From Bradyrhizobium australiense (GTDB lineage Bacteria > Pseudomonadota > Alphaproteobacteria > Rhizobiales > Xanthobacteraceae): DNA of 64,000 nucleotides. Position numbers and translations under genes: made by a program. Positions 44,993-53,499 of this stretch are shown here, piece after piece (position 1 is the first letter of the stretch; each line of letters begins with the position of its first letter). A model generated the notes under the pieces. That model worked only from the letters and a program-made list of their open reading frames with translations. It had not been told where the DNA came from and ran no database searches. The stretch lies in assembly GCF_013114825.1 (NCBI RefSeq), contig NZ_JAAVLX010000001.1, positions 715,132 through 779,131 on the forward strand, given 5' to 3'.

Positions 44993-46012
44993 ATGTCAGT
45001 CGCCGAAAATCCCGAAGTTCGACCTGCCACGGTGCAGGCCCGCTGCGTCCGCCTGCCGGCGAAAGTCGCCGACGCTGCTTCGCTCGCGCCCGTGATCGAG
45101 ACGCGCCCGCTGTCGCGTGGCGACAACGATCTGCTGATCGAAATTAAGGCCGCCGCCGTCAACCCATCCGACGTGAAAGCCGCCACCGGGTTGATGCCCT
45201 ATGCCGTCTTTCCGCGCACGCCCGGCCGCGACTATGCTGGCGTTGTCATCGATGGCCCGCAGGATTGGATCGGGGGCGAGGTGTTCGGCTCGTCGGGCGA
45301 TCTCGGTATTCGTCGCGATGGCACCCACGCCACGCATCTCGTGGTCGAAGCCGACGCCGTGGTGGAGAAGCCCAAAACCATTTCATGGGAAGAGGCCGCC
45401 GGCATCGGCGTGCCCTTCGTCACTGCGATGGAAGGCTTGCGCCGCGCCGGTATTCCGAAGAGTGCCGAGACCGTGCTGGTCATGGGCGTCAACGGCAAGG
45501 TCGGGCAGGCGGCGGTGCAGATCGCGAGCTGGTATGGCGCGCGCGTGATCGGCGTCGTGCGCAAGAGCGAGCCCTACGAAGGCCACACCAACTCAACGGT
45601 AGAGGTCATCGACGCTTCCGCGACCGATGTCGCCGCGCGCGTGCGCGAACTCACCGGCGGCAAGGGCGCCGATATCGTGTTCAACACGGTCGGCGATCCC
45701 TATTTCCAGGCCGCGCATCAATCGCTCGGCTTGCGCGGGCGGCAGATCCTGATCGCCGCGGTCGACCGCATCGTGCCGTTCAATATCCTGGAATTCTATC
45801 GCGGCCAGCACACCTATGTCGGCATCGACACCCTCGGCCTGTCATCGAACGCGACCGGCGCGGTGCTCCGGGAACTCAGCCCCGGCTTTGCCAGTGGGCA
45901 TCTCAAGCCGTTCGCGATCAAGCCGGCCGCGATCTATCCGCTGGAACAGGCTCGCGCTGCCTTCATCGCGGTCGCCGGCTCATCGCGAGATAGGGTAATC
46001 CTGCGGCCGTGA
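44993..46012 (+). CDS. MDR-family quinone oxidoreductase-like protein
   Basis: This 339-residue zinc-free medium-chain dehydrogenase has the GroES-like half AAVNPSDVKAATGLMPYAVF, then the NADPH fold VLVMGVNGKVGQAAVQIASW (AxxGxVG type), with no structural zinc Cys set. Such enzymes reduce quinones or enones. It lies 31 bp after paaK in the same direction, so it may be co-transcribed, possibly dealing with reactive ring-opening products (inference). Start MSVAENPEV 44993. Confidence 0.88.
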   Translation: MSVAENPEVRPATVQARCVRLPAKVADAASLAPVIETRPLSRGDNDLLIEIKAAAVNPSDVKAATGLMPYAVFPRTPGRDYAGVVIDGPQDWIGGEVFGSSGDLGIRRDGTHATHLVVEADAVVEKPKTISWEEAAGIGVPFVTAMEGLRRAGIPKSAETVLVMGVNGKVGQAAVQIASWYGARVIGVVRKSEPYEGHTNSTVEVIDASATDVAARVRELTGGKGADIVFNTVGDPYFQAAHQSLGLRGRQILIAAVDRIVPFNILEFYRGQHTYVGIDTLGLSSNATGAVLRELSPGFASGHLKPFAIKPAAIYPLEQARAAFIAVAGSSRDRVILRP

Positions 46013-46250
46013 AAACAGGCATTCGCTGGAAGCGCGGGATCCTTCCATTTTTTCATGGAGAATAAATCTTCCCCACTCCAGTCGGGCGCAACTGTTTTAT
46101 TCCGCCACCATCAACCTCGGCGGTCGATTCATTCTATGTACGGTTGGGCCGTGGACGCATCCAGGTTTTCAACATATTAGCAACTGCTGAAATGGCTTCC
46201 TATTTGAGCGGTAACGGCTGGATCGGCCGCGAGGGGACAGGGAAACACCA

Positions 46251-47309
46251 GTGCTGGACAGTGCCACTATCGTCGTCATCAGCGGACTGCTGATCGGTTT
46301 CGTCTATGGATCAGTGGGCTTGTTGAGCGGGTTTTGCCTGCTCAGCAGTCTCAGAGGTTTTTGGTCGGAAGGCGACGGCCGGCTGGTGCGCACTTATGCG
46401 CTGGCGATCGGCGTCGCGGTTGCCATGACGCAGTTGCTGGCCGCGGGCGGGCTCGTCGATATCGGCAAGTCGATTTATCTGCAGCCTTCATTTTCCGCGC
46501 CGGTGATGTTCTTCGGCGGGCTGTTGTTCGGCTATGGCATGGTGCTGTCGAACGGCTGCGGCTCGCGCGCTCTGGTGCTGCTCGGCCGCGGCAATCTCCG
46601 TTCATTCGTGGTGGTGGTCGTGCTGGCGATCTTCGCCCAGATGACGCTGAAAGGCCTGATCGCCCCGTCGCGCATCGCAATGGTCGGGGCGTCTCAGACA
46701 ACGACGACCGCGAACTCGGTACCGGCCGTGCTCGCCGGCGCGGGCTTGAGTGCGACAGCCGCGCGCATGCTGGCCGCCTCGATTATCTCCGCCGCGCTGA
46801 TCATCTTTGCTTTTGCGCATCCGGTGTTCCGGCGATCGCCGGGCCAGATCGCCGCGGGTCTCGTGATCGGCCTGCTGGTGGCTGCCGGCTGGTTCGCCAC
46901 CGGCTATCTCGGCGCCGACGATTTTAACCCTGTGCCGGTAACCTCGCTTACCTTTATCGCGCCGATCGCCGACGCCCTGCAATATGTCATGCTGTCGACG
47001 GGCTCGAGCCTCAATTTCGGCATCGTCACGGTGTTCGGCGTGTTCGCCGGCAGTCTCGTGACGGCGCTGTTGACCGGACGCTTTCAGCTCGAAGGCTACC
47101 AGTCGCCGCGCCACATGCTGCGCTCGGGCGGCGGTGCGGCGCTGATGGGCATCGGCGGCGTCATGGCGTTCGGCTGCTCGATCGGGCAGGGGCTGACCGG
47201 ATTTTCCACACTGGCGCTCGCTTCGCTGATTGCCTTCGCCGGTATCCTCGTCGGCACCGCCGCCGGTCTGCGCGGCGCACTGCGGGTTCGGCCACTGGCC
47301 GCGGCTTAG
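46251..47309 (+). CDS. YeeE/YedE-family transporter (sulfur compound uptake)
   Basis: This 352-residue protein has about nine or ten membrane segments. It carries the family's two Gly-Cys signatures, VLSNGCGSRALVLLGRG and VMAFGCSIGQGLTGFS, each in a re-entrant-like loop as in YeeE/YedE (thiosulfate-type) carriers. Start is GTG 46251 with AGGGAAAC upstream. The 238-bp gap before it (46013-46250) holds no gene that I can support. The downstream convergent genes encode an OsmC fusion and a sulfite-oxidase-like enzyme, which agrees with sulfur handling. Confidence 0.88.
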   Translation: MLDSATIVVISGLLIGFVYGSVGLLSGFCLLSSLRGFWSEGDGRLVRTYALAIGVAVAMTQLLAAGGLVDIGKSIYLQPSFSAPVMFFGGLLFGYGMVLSNGCGSRALVLLGRGNLRSFVVVVVLAIFAQMTLKGLIAPSRIAMVGASQTTTTANSVPAVLAGAGLSATAARMLAASIISAALIIFAFAHPVFRRSPGQIAAGLVIGLLVAAGWFATGYLGADDFNPVPVTSLTFIAPIADALQYVMLSTGSSLNFGIVTVFGVFAGSLVTALLTGRFQLEGYQSPRHMLRSGGGAALMGIGGVMAFGCSIGQGLTGFSTLALASLIAFAGILVGTAAGLRGALRVRPLAAA

Positions 47310-47336
47310 AAGGTCGTTTCGACAGCCGGGCTTTCA

Positions 47337-47465
47337 CCCTTCGAGACGCATCGCTTCGCGATGCTCTTTCGGAATAAGCGCAATTGCGCTTATTCCAGAG
47401 ATGAGGTCGTCTATCCCCTCAAGGTGAGGAGCGCAGCGAAGCTGCGCGTCTTAAACCATGCGGCC
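47337..47465. repeat. repeat region with a perfect 26-bp palindrome
   Basis: GGAATAAGCGCAA followed at once by its reverse complement spans 47371-47396. Flanking sequence (TTCGAGACG ... CCCTCAAGGTGAGGAGCG) belongs to the family seen at 171-344. It separates the convergent YeeE and OsmC-fusion genes. Confidence 0.75.
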
Positions 47466-47478
47466 CATCGCCGGTCCG

Positions 47479-48702
47479 CTACTCCGCAGCCCTCGTCACG
47501 ATCCGGATTTCCGACGTGAGCGTCCGGTGCACCGGGCACTTGTCGGCAATCTCCATCAGACGCGCGCGCTGATCGGCGTCGAGCGCGCCTTCAATCGAGA
47601 TCACCCGGTCGATCTGATCCAGCATGCCCTCCCGCGTCTCGCATTCGGCGCAATCCTTTGCGTGAATCTTGCTGTGGTTCAGCGTCACGGTGACGCGGTC
47701 CAGCGGCAGCGATTTGCGGTCGGCATACATCCGCATCGTCATGGACGTGCAGGCGCCAAGGCCTGCGAGCAGGAAATCATACGGCCCGGGCCCGCTATCC
47801 TGGCCGCCGACGGCGACGGGTTCATCCGCCACCATCGGATGAGGACCTGCGGTGACGATCTGCTGGAATTTGCTGTTGCGGGTTTCGCGCACCACGACGT
47901 GGCGCGGCGCCGCGCTGGCGGCAGAAACAGGCTGCGCTGCGGAGGACTCGATGTAGCGCTCGGCCCAGGCAGCGATGACGCCGGCGACATAGGCGCCGTC
48001 GCGCTTGCCGCTCAAAAGATGATCGGAGCCCGACAGCGAGACAAAGCTCTTGGGATGTTTGGCGGCGGCGAAAATCTTCGTGGCATTGTCGATGCCGACC
48101 GTGTCGTCGGTCGGCGAATGCATGACCAAAAGCGCCTTGTGAAGTTTTGCGATGTGCGCCGCCAGACTGTGTTCGGCGATGTCGTCGAGGAATTCGCGTT
48201 TGATGTGAAACGGCCGCCCGGCAAGCTGGACCTCGACCTCGCCGTGCGTGCGGATGTGCTCGATACTGTCCTTGAAGAGATGCGTGACATGCACGGGATC
48301 GGAAGGCGCGGCAATTGTGACGACCGCCTTTGCTTCCGGGATCTGCCCCGCGGCGGCAAGGATCGCTGCGCCGCCGAGACTATGGCCGATCAGCAGTGTG
48401 GGCGGCCTTAGGGTTTCGCGCAGATGCGCGGCCGCGCGGACGAGGTCGGCGACGTTCGAGGAGAAGGTCGAGTTGGCGAATTCGCCTTCGCTGGAGCCGA
48501 GGCCGGTAAAGTCGAAGCGCAACACCGCGATGCCTTTTGCGGCGAGCGCCGTTGCAATGCGTTTCGCGGCCAGCACGTCCTTGCCACAGGTGAAGCAATG
48601 CGCGAACAGGGCGTAGGCTTGCACCGGTCCATCCGGCATATCGAGGGCAGCGGCAAGCTGATGGCCGCCTTCGCCGGTGAATTGAAAGCGTTCGTTCGGC
48701 AC
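47479..48702 (-). CDS. fused alpha/beta hydrolase - OsmC-family protein
   Basis: This 407-residue protein is made of two domains. Residues 1-255 form an alpha/beta hydrolase (FAHCFTCGKD, nucleophile elbow GHSLGG, SGSDHLLSG His region). From about 270 an OsmC-like domain begins. It carries the two redox Cys of OsmC/Ohr proteins in GLGACTSMTMRMYAD and DKCPVHRTL. Ohr/OsmC proteins reduce organic hydroperoxides with dithiols. Such fusions occur in many proteobacteria; the hydrolase may release a substrate for the peroxidase. It is 20 bp downstream of the molybdoenzyme gene, so co-transcribed. Confidence 0.92.
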   Translation of the reverse strand: MPNERFQFTGEGGHQLAAALDMPDGPVQAYALFAHCFTCGKDVLAAKRIATALAAKGIAVLRFDFTGLGSSEGEFANSTFSSNVADLVRAAAHLRETLRPPTLLIGHSLGGAAILAAAGQIPEAKAVVTIAAPSDPVHVTHLFKDSIEHIRTHGEVEVQLAGRPFHIKREFLDDIAEHSLAAHIAKLHKALLVMHSPTDDTVGIDNATKIFAAAKHPKSFVSLSGSDHLLSGKRDGAYVAGVIAAWAERYIESSAAQPVSAASAAPRHVVVRETRNSKFQQIVTAGPHPMVADEPVAVGGQDSGPGPYDFLLAGLGACTSMTMRMYADRKSLPLDRVTVTLNHSKIHAKDCAECETREGMLDQIDRVISIEGALDADQRARLMEIADKCPVHRTLTSEIRIVTRAAE

Positions 48703-48722
48703 GGCTGTTCCCCCGGTTTGCG

Positions 48723-49388
48723 CTAGTCGCCTGAATATCGCTGCTCAGCCCACGGGTCACCGCGGTTGTGATAGCCGCGGACTTCCCAATAGCCCGGCTT
48801 ATCCTTTGCGAGAAACTCGATGCTTTGCAGCCACTTCGCGCTTTTCCAGAAATAGAGATGCGGCACCACGAGCCGCACCGGGCCGCCATGCTCCTGCTCC
48901 AGCGGGTCGCCGGACCAGCTATGGGCAAGCAGCGCGTCCTCGGCCGCGAAATCCTCCAGCGGCAGGTTGGTGGTGTAGCCGTCATGGGAATGCAGCACCA
49001 CGAACCGCGCTTCCTCGCGCGGCCGGCAAACATCGAGGAGATCGCGGGTCGCCATCCCCTCCCATTGATTGTCGTAGCGCGACCAGGTGGTGACGCAATG
49101 AATGTCGGACTCGAATTGGCTCTGCGGCTGCGCGGAAAACTGCGCAAAATCCCAGAACAATGGATTCTCCACCGCGCCATAGACGTCGAGGCGCCAGCGC
49201 TCGCGCGGGATGTTCGGGGTCAACCCGAGATCGAGCGTCGGCCAATCCCTGGTCAGATGCTGGCCCGGCGGCAGACGCGCTTTCTCAGGCCGCGAGATCT
49301 TGCCGGTGAGGAATTTGCCCTCGCGCGCCCAGCGCTCCTTGCTGCGCGTCAACTTGCTTTCCGGCGGTGGCTCATTCTCGTCAGCCAT
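48723..49388 (-). CDS. sulfite-oxidase-like molybdopterin oxidoreductase
   Basis: This 221-residue single-domain enzyme of the sulfite oxidase/YedY (MsrP) fold has the molybdenum-ligand Cys in DIHCVTTWSRYDNQWEG and the substrate/cofactor loops HSHDGYTTNLPLEDF and GGPVRLVVPHLYFWKSAKW. No signal or Tat sequence is visible from MADENEPPPE (49388), so it is probably cytoplasmic, unlike MsrP. It lacks the dimerisation and heme domains of full sulfite oxidases. It shares an operon with the OsmC fusion. Confidence 0.9.
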   Translation of the reverse strand: MADENEPPPESKLTRSKERWAREGKFLTGKISRPEKARLPPGQHLTRDWPTLDLGLTPNIPRERWRLDVYGAVENPLFWDFAQFSAQPQSQFESDIHCVTTWSRYDNQWEGMATRDLLDVCRPREEARFVVLHSHDGYTTNLPLEDFAAEDALLAHSWSGDPLEQEHGGPVRLVVPHLYFWKSAKWLQSIEFLAKDKPGYWEVRGYHNRGDPWAEQRYSGD

Positions 49389-49398
49389 ATCTGAACAG

Positions 49399-50721
49399 TC
49401 ACTCGTGGCGATGCATTGCGGACGCATGTTTGGTGTCGCGCATCGTCGCATAGATGACGAGCGAGAGGAAGATCATGCCGCTGAGATAATAATAGAACCA
49501 GTCCTCATGCCCCAAGGTCTTGAAGTAGAGCGCAACCGCGGGGGCGGTGCCGCCGAACAGCGATACCGTAATGGCGTAGGGCAGGCCGACGCCGAGTGCG
49601 CGGACGTTGGTCGGGAATAATTCGGCCTTCACCACCGCGTTGATCGAGGTATAGCCGGCAACGAAGAGCCAGGCGGCGCAGATCAAAAGGAAAGCCGTAA
49701 AGGGCGACGTGGCTTGCTTCAGCGTGGTCAGGATTGGAACGGTTGCCAGCGTACCGGCCAGCCCAAAGAAAATCAGCAGCGGCTTTCGGCCGATGCGGTC
49801 GGAAAGCCCGCCATAGATCGGCTGCAACAGGGTCGCGAAGACCAGCGAGCCGAAGATCACGAAGGTGGTCTGGTCCTCTGTGAGGCCAACGGACAGCTTG
49901 ACGAAGGTCTGCATGTAAGTGGTGAAAGTATAGAACGCCGCGGTGCCGCCGGCGGTGAGGCCGACCACCAGCAACAGTTCGCGCGGATATTTCAACAGGC
50001 CGCGGATCGAGCCCGTCGGCTTTATCACCTTCCTGGCTTCTTCGAACGCCTCCGTCTCATGCAGATTACGCCGCATCACGGCGGCAAAGATCGCGAGCAG
50101 GGCGCCGATCACGAACGGGATCCGCCATCCCCATTCCTTCAACTGTTCGGGCGTCAAGAATACCTTTTGCAGCAGCAACAGCACCATGATCGCGGTGAGC
50201 TGGCCGCCGATCAGGGTGACATACTGAAAGCTTGAATAGAATCCACGATGGTTGGGATCGGCTACCTCGGTGAGATAGGTTGCGCTGGCGCCGTATTCGC
50301 CGCCGAGGCTCAGGCCTTCGATGATGCGCGCGAGCGCCAGGATGGCGGGGGCGGCGATGCCGATCGTGGCATAGGTCGGCGTCACCGCGATGATCAACGA
50401 GCCAAAACACATGCAGACGACAGAAAGCGTCAGCGACAGCCGTCTGCCATAGCGGTCGGCGATGAAGCCGAACAGCCAGCCGCCAAGCGGCCGCATCAGG
50501 AAGGTCGCGGCGAACAGCACGGCCGCATTGAGTTGCTGCACCACCGGATCGCTGTTCGGAAAGAACGCCGGAGCGAAATACAGTGCAAATGCCGTGTAAG
50601 CGTAGAAGTCGTACCATTCGACGAGATTGCCGACCGAGCCGATGAAGATCGCCTTGACCCGCCGCTCCACGTCCTTGATGTCGAAGTGATCGTCCGCGGG
50701 TTTGATGGCTTGATCGGTCAT
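49399..50721 (-). CDS. MFS transporter, metabolite:H+ symporter (KgtP-like)
   Basis: This 440-residue protein has 12 membrane segments and the MHS-family N-terminus IGSVGNLVEWYDFYAYTAFA. The loop 2-3 motif GWLFGFIADRYGRR and loop 8-9 GGLSDRIGRKP are intact. Close relatives (KgtP, ShiA, PcaT) import dicarboxylates or aromatic acids with protons; alpha-ketoglutarate is the best guess. Start MTDQAIKPAD at 50721; the frame beyond is an antisense shadow. It lies 10 bp upstream of the molybdoenzyme gene, so the three minus-strand genes may share a transcript. Confidence 0.9.
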   Translation of the reverse strand: MTDQAIKPADDHFDIKDVERRVKAIFIGSVGNLVEWYDFYAYTAFALYFAPAFFPNSDPVVQQLNAAVLFAATFLMRPLGGWLFGFIADRYGRRLSLTLSVVCMCFGSLIIAVTPTYATIGIAAPAILALARIIEGLSLGGEYGASATYLTEVADPNHRGFYSSFQYVTLIGGQLTAIMVLLLLQKVFLTPEQLKEWGWRIPFVIGALLAIFAAVMRRNLHETEAFEEARKVIKPTGSIRGLLKYPRELLLVVGLTAGGTAAFYTFTTYMQTFVKLSVGLTEDQTTFVIFGSLVFATLLQPIYGGLSDRIGRKPLLIFFGLAGTLATVPILTTLKQATSPFTAFLLICAAWLFVAGYTSINAVVKAELFPTNVRALGVGLPYAITVSLFGGTAPAVALYFKTLGHEDWFYYYLSGMIFLSLVIYATMRDTKHASAMHRHE

Positions 50722-50875
50722 GACCGGACTCCAAGGGAGGCGATGTACGATCCCTTGAGAGCGGATCAGCTCGCCGTTCAGAACCAAAGGTAACGGCGAT
50801 GCCCGCGCGGAGTTCCCGGACTTGAACCGGAGCACCGGCGGTGAGAGACTGCGGCGCTGTCCTGTCGAATCTGAA

Positions 50876-52297
50876 TTATTTGGGTGCCTTGGGATCGATC
50901 GGTGTTGTGCCGCGCACGCCCAGAATATCCTCGAGCACCTTGGCTCCGGCGAGCAGCCGCGCCTCACCGCGCGGCGGTGCGACCACCTGCAGCCCGACCG
51001 GAAGGCCCGATTCGGTAAAACCGCAGGGCAGCGACAGCGCCGGACAGCACACCAGCGTGATTGCGTAGACGATGCCGAGCCATTCGACGTAATTGTCGAA
51101 CTTCTTGCCGCCGCATTCGGCGACATAGCGGTGCTCGACCGGGAAGGGCGGCACGATCGTCGCAGGCGCGAGCAACAGATCGTATTTTTCGAAAAATTCC
51201 AGCGTGCGCGCGGTCATCGCGACGCGCTGCGCCTCGGCGCGCTCGATCTGTTCGACCGTCAGCTTGAGGCCTGCCTCGATATTCCAGATCACTTCGGGCT
51301 TGAGCAGATCGCGTTTTGATCGCAGCAGCGCCGCCTTGGAGAGCGCAAAATCGAAGGCGCGCAGCACGTGGAAGCATTCATGGGCCTCGCGCAAGTCGGG
51401 ATGGGCTTCCTCGACGATGACACCTAGCTCCACGAAGCGCTGCGCTGCCTTGCGGGTGACAGCGGCGACTTCGGGATCGACCGGCGTGATTCCGAGATCG
51501 GGCGAATAGGCGACACGCTTCGGCTTGTTGCCGGAACGAGCGGCTGCGAGAAACGAGGTCGGCAGCGCCGGCAGCGACAGCGGATCGGCGGGGTGCTCGC
51601 CGCTCATGACATCGAGCAGCAGCGCCACGTCTTCGATATTGCGTGCCATCGGGCCCTGGACGCCGAGATTGCGATCGATTGCGGCGATCGGGGTATGTGC
51701 GACGCGGCCGATGCTCGGGCGTAGGCCGACAATACCGCAGAAGCTCGCGGGGTTGCGCAAGCTACCGCCCATGTCGGAGCCGTGCGCCAGCCATGCGGTG
51801 CCGGTCGCGAGCGCGACCGCCGCGCCACCCGAAGAACCTGCGGCGGAGCGCGACGTATCCCAGGGATTGCGCGTCGGGCCGAACACTTCGTTGAAGGTGT
51901 TGGCGCCGGCGCCGAATTCCGGCGTGTTCGACTTGGCGTAGATCACCCCGCCATTATTCTCGAGATGCTCGACGAGGATGTCCGACTTGGTGGGGATCGC
52001 ATCCTTATAGATCGGCGAGCCCTGCGTGGTCAGGACGCCCGCCACGGCGGTGAGATCCTTGATCGGAATCGGAAGGCCGGCGAGCAGGCCGCGCTCGGCG
52101 ACCGGCTTTTTCATCAGCGAAGTGGCGTGCTTGCGGGCGCGATCGAAGCACTGCGTCGGCAGTGCGTTGACCTTGCCGTCCACCTCGGCGATGCGCTTTT
52201 CCAGCACGTCCAGCAGATCAAGGGGAGTGACTTCGCCCGATTTCAGCTTGCCGACGATGGCAACCGCCGTCTCACGCATCAGCCCCTGATCAGCCAC
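50876..52297 (-). CDS. amidase (amidase-signature family)
   Basis: This protein of about 473 residues hydrolyses amide bonds with a Ser-cisSer-Lys triad: Lys80 (PIPIKDL), Ser155 (AAGSSGGAAVALATG) and Ser179 (GSDMGGSLRNPA). It is GatA/AtzF-like in order and length, but no GatB/C partner is present, so it is a catabolic amidase. GTG 52297 with GGAG upstream is the likely start; ATG 52279 is the alternative. Substrate is not deducible. Confidence 0.92.
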   Translation of the reverse strand: MADQGLMRETAVAIVGKLKSGEVTPLDLLDVLEKRIAEVDGKVNALPTQCFDRARKHATSLMKKPVAERGLLAGLPIPIKDLTAVAGVLTTQGSPIYKDAIPTKSDILVEHLENNGGVIYAKSNTPEFGAGANTFNEVFGPTRNPWDTSRSAAGSSGGAAVALATGTAWLAHGSDMGGSLRNPASFCGIVGLRPSIGRVAHTPIAAIDRNLGVQGPMARNIEDVALLLDVMSGEHPADPLSLPALPTSFLAAARSGNKPKRVAYSPDLGITPVDPEVAAVTRKAAQRFVELGVIVEEAHPDLREAHECFHVLRAFDFALSKAALLRSKRDLLKPEVIWNIEAGLKLTVEQIERAEAQRVAMTARTLEFFEKYDLLLAPATIVPPFPVEHRYVAECGGKKFDNYVEWLGIVYAITLVCCPALSLPCGFTESGLPVGLQVVAPPRGEARLLAGAKVLEDILGVRGTTPIDPKAPK

Positions 52298-52413
52298 TTC
52301 GCTATCTCCGTTTCCGTTTCTTCGCCGCAGATGGTGCTGTAGAACATTTTCCGGCAAAGTGGAAACACATGGAAGTTGTGGCCGACCGGAGATAGCGCAT
52401 GGCCGGCCTAAGC

Positions 52414-52523
52414 CGTCATTGCGAGCAAAGCGAAGCAATCCATCGCTCCGCAAAAGGAAAGAATGGATTGCTTCGTCGCGGAGCCTGTCATCGGGCGCGC
52501 ATTCGCGGATCCTCGCAATGACG
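52414..52523. repeat. 110-bp inverted-repeat element (CGTCATTGCGAG family)
   Basis: CGTCATTGCGAG at 52414-52425 and CTCGCAATGACG at 52512-52523 are perfect inverted ends; internal CGAAGCAATCCA / TGGATTGCTTCG form a second dyad. It is the same family as 40433-40518. It lies between the SDR and amidase genes. Confidence 0.85.
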
Positions 52524-52547
52524 GTGGCGGCTGATCGCTGACGTATC

Positions 52548-53324
52548 CTAGCCCCACCCCGACGTATGCCCCCCATCCACCGTAAAAATCACACCCGACG
52601 TATACCCCGACCTATCAGACGCCAGAAACGCCATGAGGTCGCCGATCTCGCGCGCGTGCGCGGGGCGGCCGAGCGGAAGGCTCTTCTGGAATTCCTTGTA
52701 GCGGCTTTCATCGCCGAACTGGTTCTTTGCCCGCGTCTTCAACAGCGTGACGTGACGCTCGGTGCCGACAGGGCCGGGATTGATGCCGACCACGCGGATG
52801 TTGTCGGCGAGGCTTTTTCCCCCGAGCGCGCGGGTGAATGCCATCAGCGCAGCGTTGCCGGCGCTGCCGCAGATGTAATTGGCGTCGAACTTTTCACCGG
52901 CAGCTCCAATGTCGTTGACGATAACGCCGTGCCCTCGCGCCTTCATCTGGGCGTAGATGGAGCGGGTGAGGTTGATGTAGCCGAACACCTTCAGTTCCCA
53001 GGCATGCCGCCAGGCCGCCTCGTCGATCTTTTCGATCGAGCCGCCGGGGATATCGCCGGCATTGTTGACGAGGATGTCGATATCAGCGGCTTCTTCGGCG
53101 AGCCTTGCGATGTCCTCGCCCTTGCGCAAATCCACGACATGGGCGCTAGCGCCGATCTGGTGTGCCGAGCGCAGCCGCTCGGCCAGCGCTTCCAACTGCT
53201 CGCCGTTGCGGGCGGCCAGCATGACGTCGCAGCCCTCTTCGGCAAAGGCTTCGGCCGCAGCCGCGCCAATGCCCTTGGAGGCGCCGGTGATCAGAACGCG
53301 CTTGCCGCGCAGATGCAGGTCCAT
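52548..53324 (-). CDS. SDR-family protein with degenerate catalytic residues
   Basis: This 258-residue Rossmann protein binds a nucleotide through TGASKGIG (residues 13-20) and NNAG (87-90). The usual catalytic set is altered. The Asn position reads Lys112 (WELKVFGYINL), the Ser position reads Gly140 (VIVNDIGAAG), Tyr150 remains (NYICGSAGNAAL), but the Lys four residues later is Ser154. The rest of the fold, including GINPGPVGTERH and a C-terminal SGVIFTVDGG, is normal. It may be a non-oxidoreductase, or use another mechanism. It is divergent from the tartrate-type dehydrogenase gene. Confidence 0.88.
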   Translation of the reverse strand: MDLHLRGKRVLITGASKGIGAAAAEAFAEEGCDVMLAARNGEQLEALAERLRSAHQIGASAHVVDLRKGEDIARLAEEAADIDILVNNAGDIPGGSIEKIDEAAWRHAWELKVFGYINLTRSIYAQMKARGHGVIVNDIGAAGEKFDANYICGSAGNAALMAFTRALGGKSLADNIRVVGINPGPVGTERHVTLLKTRAKNQFGDESRYKEFQKSLPLGRPAHAREIGDLMAFLASDRSGYTSGVIFTVDGGHTSGWG

Positions 53325-53499
53325 GGAATTCTCGTGTGGTGAGAGGAGGGTGGAAGACGGTCAGCGAAATTGGTAAGCGGCAGGCGCCGTCTCGGTCAAC
53401 ATTGCAGTGCAGCGTTGCGCGGCAGGCAGAGTTGGTCCATTGCAAGCCGATCAAATAACCGGCATTAGCGGCCGGGCTAAGACAACAAGGAAACTCTCG

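Noticed and set aside
39135..46012. Complete phenylacetate pathway
   Set aside because: paaA-E, I, K and X are present, but no paaG, paaZ, paaF, paaH or paaJ genes are in the window, so the pathway is only partly encoded here.
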